From assembly GCA_020747015.1 (NCBI GenBank), contig JAGTJM010000019.1, forward strand, positions 1 to 64,000: DNA of 64,000 nt, written 5' to 3'. The first letter of the stretch is position 1. Each line of letters begins with the position of its first letter. Source of the DNA: Pyrenochaeta sp. MPI-SDFR-AT-0127 (Eukaryota; Ascomycota; Dothideomycetes; Pleosporales; Cucurbitariaceae). Shown one piece after another: positions 11,151 through 21,710 of this stretch. Under the pieces are notes generated by a model that saw nothing but the letters and a program-made list of their open reading frames with translations, was not told the DNA's origin and did not search any database. The translations under genes and the position numbers were made by a program.

Positions 11151-11504
11151 AAAATAGGCTACAAGCCAGACATAGACATACAATAGTACAATGTTATGTT
11201 CGCCACCTATGAAGTTTCGAGTTATTTGTGAACAAGCATGCTGATACATTCATGTAGAGTGAGCTGACCAAAAGCCTTGGGCTAGCTGGAAGCATCATGA
11301 TACGGCCGTAACGTCAAAATTGTCACAATTTCGAGATGATTTTGGAAGTTTCGCCCTTTAGCTGCCAAAAGTGGTAAACGCCTGGCAGCGCCACAGTGAA
11401 AGCACGTGAGCACGATGAGTCAGTCGCCGCCTCTCCAGCCAAGTATAAACTTCTGAGCTTCCGACGGCATCACTTCAAACTGCCTACGTCTCCAACTCAG
11501 CTCC
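11151..11504. other. Promoter region of the Thg1-like gene
   Basis: Contains an E-box CACGTG (11403-11408), TGAGTCA (11416-11422) and TATAAA (11444-11449), in that order. This arrangement points to a real promoter for the gene starting at 11505. Confidence 0.5.
11416..11449 (+). promoter_or_regulatory. Gcn4-type TGAGTCA site plus TATA box
   Basis: TGAGTCA (reverse complement TGACTCA) is an exact Gcn4/CPC1/AP-1-type site at 11416-11422. It lies 22 bp before a TATAAA at 11444-11449, which is 56 bp upstream of the start codon. Amino-acid-starvation control of the gene is possible but unproven. Confidence 0.4.
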
Positions 11505-12386
11505 ATGAGCCACCCACTCGAATTGCATCGTCATACCACAGCGTCAGTGACTAATCGCAACATGGATGACATAATGCCAGTCCCGGATGATGACAAACCT
11601 ACCCCCCTTGCAGAACGCATGAAGCAATACGAGGCATCTTTCGACTTCACTTTACCTCTAAATGCGCCGATCATTCTTCGTCTCGACGGCCATGGCTTCT
11701 CTCGCTTCACCGCACACTTCTGCCGGCCCTTTGACCAGCGTATCCACGATGCCATGATATCAACTTGCACCGACTTGCTGAAGTTTTTCCCACAAGCGAC
11801 GGTAGCGTACACGCAGTCTGATGAGATCACACTCGTGTTTCCGACAGGCGTGCAGAGCTTTGGCGAACGGGTGCAAAAGCTGAGCAGTTTGGCTGCGAGT
11901 TATTGCTCTGTGAGATTCAACAAGCATTTATCGGACTTTTTGGAGAAGCAACCTGAGCCAAGAGTCAAGCCATTGGCATACGAGAAGTTGGGAACTGCAC
12001 ATTTTGATGCGCGTTTCTTTGCTGTCCCATCAATCGAGGAAGCGCTTAATTGCCTCCTGTGGAGATGTCGAAACGATGCGGTAAGAAACTCGGTTAGTGG
12101 GTTTGCGAGAACAATGTACTCGACACAGCAGATGCATGGGAAGAGGACCAAGGAGCTGATAGGGATGATGAGGGACGAAAAGGGTGTACAGTTCGAAGAG
12201 GCCGTGCCCAAATGGGCGATAGAGGGGTGCTTAATGAAAAGGGAGCAGTACGAGCACGAGGGTGTAAATTTGAAGACGGGCGTAATGGAGAAGACGTTCA
12301 GGACAAGGACAAGAGTTGAGGAGCGTGGTGTGAGGGAATTTACAGCTGAGAATCTGAAGTTGATCACGGAGAAGTATTGGTCATAG
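11505..12386 (+). CDS. Thg1-like protein (TLP), 3'-5' RNA polymerase family
   Basis: An intronless frame of 293 aa; Met at 11562 or 11619 are alternative starts and would trim a non-conserved leader. The Thg1 palm domain is clear. RLDGHGFSRFT holds the first metal-binding Asp, and AYTQSDEITLVF holds the second metal Asp and the Glu of the SDE motif. Helix FDQRIHDAMISTCTDLL and the later LLWRCRNDAVRNSVSGFAR correspond to conserved TLP segments. Canonical Thg1 adds G-1 to tRNA-His and has a HINNLYN-type segment at that place. This protein instead has the WR-x-x-DA-x-RN-S form typical of TLPs, which repair 5'-truncated tRNAs by templated 3'-5' addition. Family assignment is firm; TLP rather than Thg1 is my reading of the motifs. 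The protein ends shortly after an RTRVEE stretch. Confidence 0.88.
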   Translation: MSHPLELHRHTTASVTNRNMDDIMPVPDDDKPTPLAERMKQYEASFDFTLPLNAPIILRLDGHGFSRFTAHFCRPFDQRIHDAMISTCTDLLKFFPQATVAYTQSDEITLVFPTGVQSFGERVQKLSSLAASYCSVRFNKHLSDFLEKQPEPRVKPLAYEKLGTAHFDARFFAVPSIEEALNCLLWRCRNDAVRNSVSGFARTMYSTQQMHGKRTKELIGMMRDEKGVQFEEAVPKWAIEGCLMKREQYEHEGVNLKTGVMEKTFRTRTRVEERGVREFTAENLKLITEKYWS

Positions 12387-13066
12387 GACAGTCATCCTTT
12401 GATACGAATTGGTGCTGCCGAAGACGCATCGGATTCTCAGACGTCAGAATCGTGGCCGATACGTTGTCGCGTTTCGCGAGTTCGCTGAAGTGCATGGACG
12501 AACCCGAACCAAGGCTGGAAAGAGTAAATGGCACAATCTACACTGGTATATGCACGTACACAAACGAGGTGATTATGCCTGTCGTTGGAGGCCGAATTCT
12601 TTTCACACGTCAGAAGTTCCAGGGTGCAGCCTATTTCGGGCCTGTTAGCCAATGATGACTTTGGACCTCTCCGACACTACGAAATTGCACACAAGGTTCA
12701 CGTTGTGCACCGCACCACAGGCTGTGCTATTCAACTGAATCTTCAATTGTGAAGAGGCTGGCTTTGCAGTGGAGACCAAGCGCTCCAGCCACATTCCATC
12801 TATCCACTTCTCATACAACTTCTCACCGGCTTACCCGCTGGTGCCACGGCAGCCTTACCGTTTCAGATGCAACTTTGTGAGGCTGAGAATTAGCGCAGGC
12901 GGCCTAGAATTAACTTCATCTCTCCTACTCCCGTGTCGTCCCTCTCAAAGTATTTCTTGTTTGTCCATTCTCACAACTTTCGAATGACCCCTGTGTACTA
13001 ACAAGCTAGTCTTAATTCGTTCAACTTCAATGCATGTAGGACTGGAATCCGGATCTGCTTTAGACA
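12387..13066. other. Intergenic region
   Basis: About 680 bp. The left half holds short overlapping frames without motifs. The right half (12900-13066) is pyrimidine-rich (TCTCTCCTACTCCC) and looks like a promoter and 5' leader. Confidence 0.4.
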
Positions 13067-15235
13067 ATGGCCTACCGACCCATCGGCGATCCACAACAAT
13101 CGCATCTGGACAATATTGAGTTGCATTCGCGATACGATCCAGGAGCCTACAACAGCCAACAGTATGCACCGCCTCCGGGGTCACCACCGGATCGCGATAC
13201 GAAGGATGTTGATTCCAAAGGAGCTTTTCGATCAAATACAGCACCCATGAGCAGTTGGCCCGTTCACTCTCAGCGGGCTGCGGCTCTTACACCTTTAAGG
13301 ATGTCGCTCATGATCTTTGATGCAATTCTAGCCTCAACACCCATAATGTTTGTAGGTACGTCAAATTGAAACGGCTCTAAAAGTACTTTGCATGCAACCA
13401 AGTATGCTTTCTAGCGCTGTTCGAACAATCTGTGTTTGCCCAAAATTGCTGATATCTTGGCAATACCGTCGATATACATACAGCGAATTCCTCTAGAAGA
13501 TACAGAATGCTAATGTTAAACAGCTCTTGCCCTTGTAGCTGCCAGACTAGATGGCAAAGAGGTGTCACATTATGGATCCAGACTAGCAGAAACATTGCTT
13601 CTGTCGCCTACCATATTTCCGCTCATATTTGCTGCACTTATGGGAAGGTTTTTCCGGCATCTTGGAGTCTATCTTGCGGAAAGAGGTACCACTCTCGGCC
13701 GCCTCGAACAACTCGTCGGGTGTCAATCCGTTTTCTCAGCACTCGAGCGTCAGTTCTGTCTTCGCTCTTGGTCCGTAGTGGGTCTACTATCAATCGTTGT
13801 GTGGCTATTATCGCCTGTTAGAGGCCAATCCGCGCTTCGCCTACTAAGCCAAGAAAGCAACGATATCACGTCAACAGCTACTGTGCACTACATGAGTCCA
13901 TCAACCATTTCGACTTCTGTCATCGAAGGAGCTAGCTCGGCAAACAGTGGACGCAGCACCTTTACTTCTATTTTCCTTGCAGCTTTGCTCAGCAGCTCAA
14001 AGTACCAGGATACACCCATGGACCTTTGGGGAAATGTCAAGCTTCCCATATACCGGTACATTGAGAACAGCACTTCCGACGAGTGGAAAGAGATTCGCAA
14101 TACCAACAAACATAATGTAACATACGCATCCTTGATTGGTGTTCCAATAGCAGGATTCCCTTCGGACGGCTTCAGCACTTTCAACATCAAAGCTCGCCAG
14201 TTCGATATCACATGTTCCAGCAACGAGCTTCTGCATCGGAACCAGAGTGGTTTCGGTAGTGTGACGACAACTTGGAAATTAAGTCCTCTCAAGTTATCGA
14301 AGAATTGCGGCAATACCACGGCTGAGTGCAAGATCCCGGACTGTGCTGGTTATCCATGCCCAATTTTGAGCAAGTCACTAGCAAATGACACCAAAGCAGA
14401 CAATTATCAATTCTCGGTGGCCAATTGCGATATCTCATTCGAGTATTTTGAGGCTGGGGTTCGCTGTAATGGGACATCTTGCGTTGTTCACAAAATGAGG
14501 AAGTTAGACCTGTTTGGCGATGGATATACTGAAGACGTCGACGCCTTCACTCGCAACAACTTTCTGAGCAACGAGATGTCTTACATGCCGACACTCGACA
14601 ATTACAATGTGGGTAGCGCTTCTGCGCGAGGATCAACAAACATGGAGAAATGGATGTCTAATCCGGAAGATTTTATCGGCGCGCGGTATGATAACGTGCA
14701 GTTGTACAAACTCAAACCAGAAGTTTTCGCGGAGCGTCTTACGATTCTTTACAATACGTTCTTCCAGTCCACATACGGAACGCGAGCTCTCGGTGGCAAC
14801 CTACCCAAGAACCTCACGCAGACCGGCCTAGTGCTCGGGGCCCCCTCCGGAGCCAATATCACTTTCAACGGTACGGAAGCCAACACTCTTCACCAAACGA
14901 AGGAGGTGTACAAGACCAATTGGAAGTGGTTTTCAGCGCTGCTTGTCTGTTCCTTAGTCCTCCTGTTTGCTGCATATGCTGGGCTCGTCCTCAAGTACAT
15001 TACACTTGCGCCGGATATCATTGGTTACGCTTCCTCCCTCACAATGCTGAATCCATATGTGCCCACACCAACAGGAGGGACAACATTGCACGGCCTGGAA
15101 AGAGCGGCGTTGCTGCATGATCTACCCGTTAGAATAGGAGATGTTTGTGCAAATGAACCAGTTGGAGCAATTGCATTTGCGAAAGCAGATGACGGAAGAG
15201 TAGCAAGGCTCGATAGAAAGAGATGGTACATATAG
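13067..15235 (+). CDS. Large fungal membrane protein with glycosylated ectodomain
   Basis: Two exons, 13067-13355 and 13524-15235, give 666 aa; the 168-nt intron is long for this region. The N-terminal 70 residues are polar and Pro-rich (cytosolic). A hydrophobic span follows (LMIFDAILASTPIMFVALALVAAR, built across the intron), then SPTIFPLIFAALMGRFF and SWSVVGLLSIVVWLLSPVRGQSALR. The ectodomain from about 210 to 560 has many N-x-S/T sites and Cys residues. A single C-terminal span, FSALLVCSLVLLFAAYAGLVLKY, ends in a cytosolic tail (LDRKRWYI). This topology matches a family of uncharacterised membrane proteins expanded in Pezizomycotina. No enzyme motif is visible and the function is unknown. 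Confidence 0.82.
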
Positions 15236-16020
15236 CATGCGACATTTTGCTGATAGACGTAGACTTTTTTTTCACGAATACAACAGACTAAATTATTCGT
15301 CCTTGAAGTACCTGAAACCCGTTGTTGCGTGGCTATTTTCTCATTCGCATCGTATATCCACCTTTGACCGCCGAAATAACATCCTTCGCATATGTCGATC
15401 CCCACACGGAGATCGAAAGACCCATCACTCTCGAACAATAGCAGTCATATTATGATAACGGTCCCGTAGTAAGCTCGCCTACGACGCGGCAAACCATATC
15501 CGCAACATCGTCATCATAATCGCAAGAAGCCGCATCCGAAATCCAGGATTCCGGTCACAAGCGGCATTCAAAACTGTAGACAACGGCAATAAGATTTTTG
15601 CTATAAACAAATTCTGGCCTATGGCGAAGCGCTATTGGTGATGTTCGAGGTTCGCATCAACCGGGTAAAACGCCCTGAAGCGTTCCATGCTCCGACTCCT
15701 CGACAGCATGGGTTTCAGGCATTCAGGCAGCAAGACTGGAACATGGACGTACAGCATTGCAGCATCACTGAGCCAATTTGGGCGTCTGTTAGGGCATTGT
15801 GTAGGTGCAGTGAAGTATGGTAGAGCGGGGGTTAAGACGGTGATGGAAAATTGTATATGAAGAATGGTTTCTCGATTGGATTCAAAATCAAGCACTCACT
15901 CATTCATTCTATTCACTTCAGTCATTCTCTTCCATTCTTTTGCGCTTGGTCGCATCATTCACTCTACTATTAATCAACTACAACTCTTTCATACATATAC
16001 CCATTTTCAATCCTTTCAAG
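15236..16020. other. Intergenic region and leader of small secreted protein gene
   Basis: About 785 bp. From about 15890 the sequence becomes rich in TTCATTC/TTCT words up to the start codon, consistent with a pyrimidine-rich fungal promoter and 5' UTR. No RNA gene or supported frame was found. Confidence 0.45.
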
Positions 16021-16424
16021 ATGAAGTTCACCAGCACCATCCTCATCCTCAGCGTCGCCGCACTTAGCAGCGCACGCGTCCTTCACGTCCGTCAGGCGAA
16101 TGCGCAGACATTTAATGGCGCACTTGGTGGCATTGCAGCAACACCCATTGTCGACTCTGGTAACGAGGATCGTCCATTCCAGGTTAAACAGGATACGTTT
16201 ACCAACCTTGGAGCTGCGCTGCAACGATCGTGTGATCAGCAGTTCAATGCATGTGCGAACGCTGCCAATGGCGGTACGGGAGATTTCTCTACACAGGAAT
16301 GCCAGGCGCAAAAGGGTGAGTATCTTCGATGTAGTGCTGGCTAGAAGGATTTTGGCTGACTGACGGTCTAGATGATTGTTCGGCTGCCGGCCAGGCGGCT
16401 CAGAAGTTCAGGCGCCGAGTTTAA
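16021..16424 (+). CDS. Small secreted Cys-containing protein
   Basis: Two exons, 16021-16315 and 16372-16424, give 115 aa. A typical signal peptide (MKFTSTILILSVAALSSARV) precedes a mature protein of about 95 residues with four Cys in SCDQQFNACANAAN, QECQAQK and DDCSAAG. It ends KFRRRV. The Cys spacing resembles small secreted or cell-wall-associated fungal proteins, and it meets size criteria for a candidate effector. I recognise no named family. The splice junction (AAGG|GTGAGT ... TCTAG|AT) restores the frame and supplies the fourth Cys, which supports the model. Confidence 0.8.
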
Positions 16425-16707
16425 AAGCTGGCATACGATGATCCTCGACTACGCGCGAGACAGGGCGGACTGAATGATATGCCAGGAGGTGAAGCTGCAT
16501 GGCGAACAGCTTGATGCTTTGACGGATAACCCAGTGTGGATTATATAAAATGTCGCGAAAGTATCAAGGTTCTAAGATTATCCGCTCTCTGCCCTCTTGC
16601 TTAATTTCGTCACTGTGCTCCCTATGCACCAAGCTGAACAACTTGAAACCTAATGCAGATGGATTCTGTAAAGCCTTTGGAACGTTTGACTCGTCCACTA
16701 TGCACAT

Positions 16708-18098
16708 TCATGATGGCAGCCCTTTCTCTTTCTCTGCTTCATCCTTTTCTGCGACATCTTTCTTAGGCAGGTTTTTAAGACAAGGCGCATTAAACAACCG
16801 CCCATTCCAAGCCCCTCTCGCCGTCCCAGCAGCTACAACGCACCAGAGCAGTATGACGGCGATTGCAAAGATAGTCCCCAAGACTTTAAAAAACATGCTC
16901 GGAAAGATCTCGCCAAACTTCAGAGTGCTCAGCGCCATTACTCCGAGCGGAAACGTGAATCCCCACCAACCCATATTGAAAGGAAAGGGGCGCGACTTGT
17001 AGATCGAAGCAAGCGCGAAGCAGAGCCAAGTGAGGCCGAAAGCCCACATCATGAGGGCTATGTAGACTCCGAGAATGAAGAAGATATCGCCCGCGACTGG
17101 CATGTCGGAGAAGAATTGAGTCTGTGGGAAGACTCTGCGGCATACGCTTCCAAGGTATGTGATAGCATAGCCACCCATACCTAGTGGGCCTAGTGGCAAG
17201 AATGATGAGACAACGATTTCTCGAGGCGGTAGCTTATGCAAAGCGAGACGCGTATAGTACATGACAAGCACAGTCATTGCCAGTGGTGTTGACATACCCC
17301 ACATCACATAAGATGCAAGTATCGTTCCAAGAGCGTTTTCAGGATCAGGTAGGTGCTCAGCAACTCGTGCCCCAGTACCAGCAGCGACAATAGAGGCAGC
17401 TATGGGCAATAGCTGAGCTGCAGTAATACGATCCAGAGCTTGTCGATGTGATGCTGATATCAACAGAACCGTGAGTGAGATGGTAACCGCTACAGCAACA
17501 ACGGAATCAATCATCCAGCAGACCCAGGCAAACGTAACTGCCCAGGGCCCCCAATACGGGATGCACAGGGAGCACCAGGCAGATACGAGCGTGGCAAAGC
17601 CCATGGGAATGGTTCCAAGGAACAGAGAGTTTACACTGTCGGCAATCATGACTTTCCAGATTTCCGGATACACTGCGTATCGAAAGACGGAAATGGAGAA
17701 GGCACATGCAAAAAGGATGGTGTTGAGTGCGAGGAAGATTACGGAGAGCCAGTAGAGCCAGTCTGCCTTGAATGGAATCGCGATGAGGAGTAAGGAAACG
17801 ATTCCAGTTCCCATAGTCACACTGAACCATGAAGGCGAGAAGTTTCGAACGATTCTTCGCCAGCCAACCTTGACAAGATTAGCCCTTGTTGCTTCTCATG
17901 ACAAGACACTCGGAGGGCTCATACATCATACTTTGTGAGTTCTGCCGGCGTTGCAGCATCACGAGGAGTTTCGGCCCGGTTTGTCGATACTTTGGTTCGG
18001 CCATGGGACCTCTGTCGTTTAATTGGGGCGCGCTGGGCTGCGGGTGCAGTCAACGCAGGGTTGTTAGAGGCGATGCGGTCCAATTCGTAGTCATCCAT
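16708..18098 (-). CDS. SSU1: SSU1-type sulfite efflux pump (TDT family)
   Basis: Plasma-membrane exporter of sulfite, in the tellurite-resistance/dicarboxylate transporter (TDT) family. Exons are 18098-17932 and 17884-16708 with a 47-nt intron, giving 447 aa. Exon 1 encodes a polar N-terminus (MDDYELDRIASNNP). The join gives KVGWRRIVRNFSPSWFSVTMGTGIVS, the hallmark start of fungal Ssu1. About ten hydrophobic spans follow, including FAWVCWMIDSVVAVAV, ILASYVMWGMSTPLAM, YTRLALHKLPPREIVVSSFLPLGP and FPFNMGWWGFTFPLGV. The C-terminus is Lys/Glu-rich. In yeasts the family confers sulfite resistance; in filamentous fungi it is linked to sulfite release during cysteine breakdown. Identification is strong; the exact substrate is inferred. 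Confidence 0.92.
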
Positions 18099-18558
18099 GG
18101 CCACAGCAGAGTATTAACGACGTGAACGAGCGGAACGCGTGTGAGGAAGCGTAAATACTCATACCTTTGCGCGCAAACGGCGGAAAGCCTCCAACGATGA
18201 CGATAGTGCATTACGGCGCCGTCATTACCCGGCGTTATTTGGTTCCCTCGAGCCAAATCACGTGAGCCGTCAAGTGTTCCAGCTTTTGTGCACAGGCCGC
18301 CAGCGTTTTGTTGCATCTCCTCGAGCCTTTCCAAACTTTACTCCATCCCTCTGCCTGTGTTTCAATCTATGGATTCTGAGCCCTCGCCTTCTTCTTGTTG
18401 CGTACCTGCTCGGGCTCAAGCTTCATGAAGATCCCTCTCCCGCCGTCCGGTCCTACCGTATCGCCTCTGAGCCTGTGCCCGATCATCCGCCAAACCCTGG
18501 ACCCTGATCTTCCCCGTCACCACATCTTATCGCAGGATCAGATAGCTGGAGACTGGAG
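18099..18558. other. Divergent promoter region, SSU1 and F-box-like gene
   Basis: About 460 bp shared by two genes transcribed away from each other. It includes a CACGTGA at about 18258-18264 and CT-rich sequence before 18559. No other feature is seen. Confidence 0.45.
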
Positions 18559-19395
18559 ATGACCGGTTTCTTGGACCTGCCTCTAGAGCTTCGGAATCAT
18601 GTCTACGAGCTGTTACTGGGAGAGGAGTTGGAACCTCAATTTCGTGGGGTTATGGTCGTTTCGGAACAATATGTGAAGGGCGACCTTCCTCTTCGGTCTT
18701 ACCGCAGCCTCCTCCAAGTTAGTCGACAGATGTGTCATGAATTTAAGCAGGCGATTCAGCATCTGGTGGCATCTAAGAAATTACATTACGATTTGGACAT
18801 TACCTTTTCTCACGGTCGGCCCTACTTTTCTCTCACTTGGATACATTTCCCTGCATTATCTCCGACTATCAATCACTTGTTCATCAACGTTGATTTACGC
18901 ACTCGAGAACCTTTCCGAGATAGCCCCAGAGACTCATTTATACCTCACGACCATGAGCTGGCTCAACTTCTTGAGGACTCGCCCAAGAGCTTTGCAGGGC
19001 AGCTTTTCGATTACATTGCCATTCTGCTGAAGACACTGGCAACGCTACTGTCTGTGGGGAACTCACACTTCAGCATCTTGTACACTGAATGCTTGACGCT
19101 GAATCTTCGAACACCAACAAAGATGGTGACGCCAGTAGGCAGCGGCCACAACCCTGTCAATTATCTATGTCGGGTGGGCGTCGACAAGGCAGAAGCCCGC
19201 AAGCTCCATGACACTATGCGCAACACCTTGAATGCGACGTCCAAAGCTTTCCAGGCATTCAACGCTAACGAATGCGACCGACTCTTTCCTCTGATTCAGA
19301 TTGGTTCTCTACGCTTTGCCACCGAGGGAGAGATTTGGGGCGAAGGGCACAACTTGGTGCTGGCACATGATGACTTTCAATGGCTTAGATACTAG
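18559..19395 (+). CDS. F-box-like hypothetical protein
   Basis: A single-exon 278-aa protein. The start MTGFLDLPLELRNHVYELLL followed by SYRSLLQVSRQMCHEFKQA is the degenerate F-box-like N-terminus common in large families of dothideomycete proteins (LPxELRxxIYxxLL ... LLxVSRQIxxE). The rest predicts as mixed alpha/beta with an Ile/Leu-rich middle and no catalytic motif. Such proteins may act as substrate adaptors or be non-ubiquitin paralogues; nothing here decides. The frame is uninterrupted with a clean ATG. Confidence 0.75.
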   Translation: MTGFLDLPLELRNHVYELLLGEELEPQFRGVMVVSEQYVKGDLPLRSYRSLLQVSRQMCHEFKQAIQHLVASKKLHYDLDITFSHGRPYFSLTWIHFPALSPTINHLFINVDLRTREPFRDSPRDSFIPHDHELAQLLEDSPKSFAGQLFDYIAILLKTLATLLSVGNSHFSILYTECLTLNLRTPTKMVTPVGSGHNPVNYLCRVGVDKAEARKLHDTMRNTLNATSKAFQAFNANECDRLFPLIQIGSLRFATEGEIWGEGHNLVLAHDDFQWLRY

Positions 19396-19799
19396 CGTGC
19401 ATGTTTACGATTAATGACTTGAACGGCGTATATCTTTTAGCCGTAATGAAGCAAAACACCATTGATAGCGCTGGGCGGACAACTTGAAGCGTCGTATTCC
19501 CATGACATATTTCATTCATGATGACAGTAGTCCTTTATTTCAAGATTCTGTCCATTTCCCATACAAATGCGAGATTCTGATTATGTTCTCTGCACGCTTG
19601 GCTCCGTTGCTTCATGACATGTAACGCCCGAAACTGATCTTGATATTTCTGTTTACTCTTAATACGTTTCATGCGATTATTTGACGTGAAGACGGCTGGT
19701 AAAAGGCAGCTATATGTTATTAGGGGACTTGTAAATAGCTAAAAGTCGCAACTCTCTCCATCGATCTACCACTACTAATGCAATCACAAAACACAATCA
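19396..19799. other. Convergent intergenic region
   Basis: About 400 bp of AT-rich 3' flanking sequence for two genes pointing toward it. No feature is seen. Confidence 0.45.
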
Positions 19800-21002
19800 T
19801 CATGCTTTCCGCCTCGTGCCCGTCCGACTTCTCACCTCATTCTGCTTCACCTCCAAATGTGTGCCAGTGCTGTTCTTCGCCACCTTGACTGAGTCCGCAC
19901 CAAGATAGTCTTTGGCATCCTTCTCGAGAGCAGCAGGGGTAGAAACATGGATACCCTCAATCAACACCTTTTCGTCCTCCGAGATGGTCTTGGGTTCCTT
20001 GACTTCAGGTCTCCGCGTGCCAAGAGGTGGATCAAAGCGCTTGCGTAGAGTCTCGATCATCTTGCCAAACCAGAACCAATTCAGGCCGTTTAGTGTAAGG
20101 TTTGATGCCAAGTAAGCACCCGCGAGCCAGAGCGGGACAGTCTGGCCTTCAGCAAACTGAAGGACGTCATGCTTGAAGCCGGCATTGCCGACTATTGTGC
20201 TATTGCTCAGCTTGCCGAACTCAGGATCGGCCAAGGTGACAGCTCCGGCGGTGTAGGCAGTATATATGTCTGAAAAGACGCGGACAGATTGATATGTTCC
20301 CCAGACGATGCGGCAAGAGAAGAATGTGAAAAGAAGCACAATGCCATTGACGAACTGGAGGGTGCCCCCCGTCATATTAAGTTTGTCGCAGAACCAGTGA
20401 ATATTCAAAAAGGGCGACGAGAGCTCGTAGAGGATGAAGTTGGTCGCGTAGAAGTTCACAAAAGGCCTCTGTAGTCCAAATTAGTCTCGTAATCTTGAGT
20501 TGCCTTGTGGTTGACTTACGAAGCCCAGCGAGAACACACAGAGGGCTGAGATGGCATGAAACAACATGCCAATTCCAAAGATTCGCACGTTCTGCACGGT
20601 AACCATTAAATCCCACAAGAAGTAACCTCCAGCAAAGGCCTGTATTAAGCCAGAGGCGCCCGTATAGCCATGGACACGCTCTCTCGCGTCCATGTTGTAC
20701 CGTTCGTCATCCTTCCAGATGACCCAAAGCGACAGGCTACAGATCAACGTACTCTGCACGAAGCTCACAATATGCACGTCCCAGTTCAACTTGGTGCGCG
20801 CGTTGAAGGAGGAATATATCCGCGGGAAGAAGAAGCGCGAGAAGGCGGGCGAGATTATGCGGTTGGTGACATGGTAGATTGCGAATGCTGTCAAGACCTC
20901 GTGGTAGTGCAGCGGCAGCGTCTTGAGCGAGAGGAAGTCGGCCACGGGCTGCACGTAGGGTAGTAGGCCCTCTGGGCGCGAGAGTGGGAAGGGATCGTGC
21001 AT
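19800..21002 (-). CDS. TLC-domain membrane protein
   Basis: Exons 21002-20520 and 20468-19800 (51-nt intron) give 383 aa. Several hydrophobic helices are present, among them YHEVLTAFAIYHVTNRII, VHIVSFVQSTLICSLSLWVI, GYFLWDLMVT and, across the intron, ISALCVFSLGFRPFVNFYATNF. ELSSPFLNIHWF, a later FVNGIVLLFTFFSCRIVWG and a final span in YLASNLTLNGLNWFWFGKM complete the TRAM-LAG1-CLN8 pattern. The tail is charged. TLC proteins act in the ER on lipids (ceramide synthase or lipid sensing). The ceramide-synthase Lag1 histidine pair is not evident, so this is more like the TMEM56/TLCD group. Function in lipid homeostasis is inferred. Confidence 0.85.
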
Positions 21003-21710
21003 TGTACTGGAAGGACGAGGGGTAGAGTGAGGGTGGAGGCGCGATGCAAGGGCGGGCGCTGAGGTTGCACACGAGGAGGAGCAATGCTGCCGTCAGGTCG
21101 AGAGGAGGGGAGACTGCAGCAACGGGGAAGAGGGACTTATGAGGTCAGACGGCCGGAGGACAGCTCAAGGCCGCTGCGGCATGACGATGCAGGTCCTCAA
21201 GGTTGCCTGACAAAGGGTGTGCATGCGGCGACGGCCAGTCATCCACAAATGGGTAGCCCTAGGCCGAGCGCCGGCTAGCGAGCTGAAGCTGTTCACGCTG
21301 CGCCAGAGGCACACGACACCTTTTGGATGTGGGACCGCTGCCCATGGCCGATGCAAGTTCCGCAATGCAGCCACGGGACCACGTCATTTGTGGGCTTTTT
21401 GTTGGACATGGTGCAGTCGTGCGCACCGCCACAGAGCCGTGGGAATACGACGACTGCCAGGTAGATTCGTGTACATAGGTAACGCAGCTATTGTTTATCG
21501 CCGAAGCAAAGCCCGCGTATTACCCGCTTACCGCTCCGCCTGTAGGAGCTTTGGTCTTGTCCGTTTGAGTGGTCTTCCATAGACCCAGGCTTGGTGCCAC
21601 CGACCCAATCATGACCGCACCCTTCCTCCGTACCCAAGTCCTCTGCCAGCGAAATCTAGAATAAGGGTATCAGGGTGTCACCCAAGATTAATCTAGAGTA
21701 TCATGTCAGA
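21003..21710. other. Intergenic region
   Basis: About 700 bp between the TLC gene start and the 3' end of the next minus-strand gene. The frame 21217-21582 has no domain and is not supported. Confidence 0.45.
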
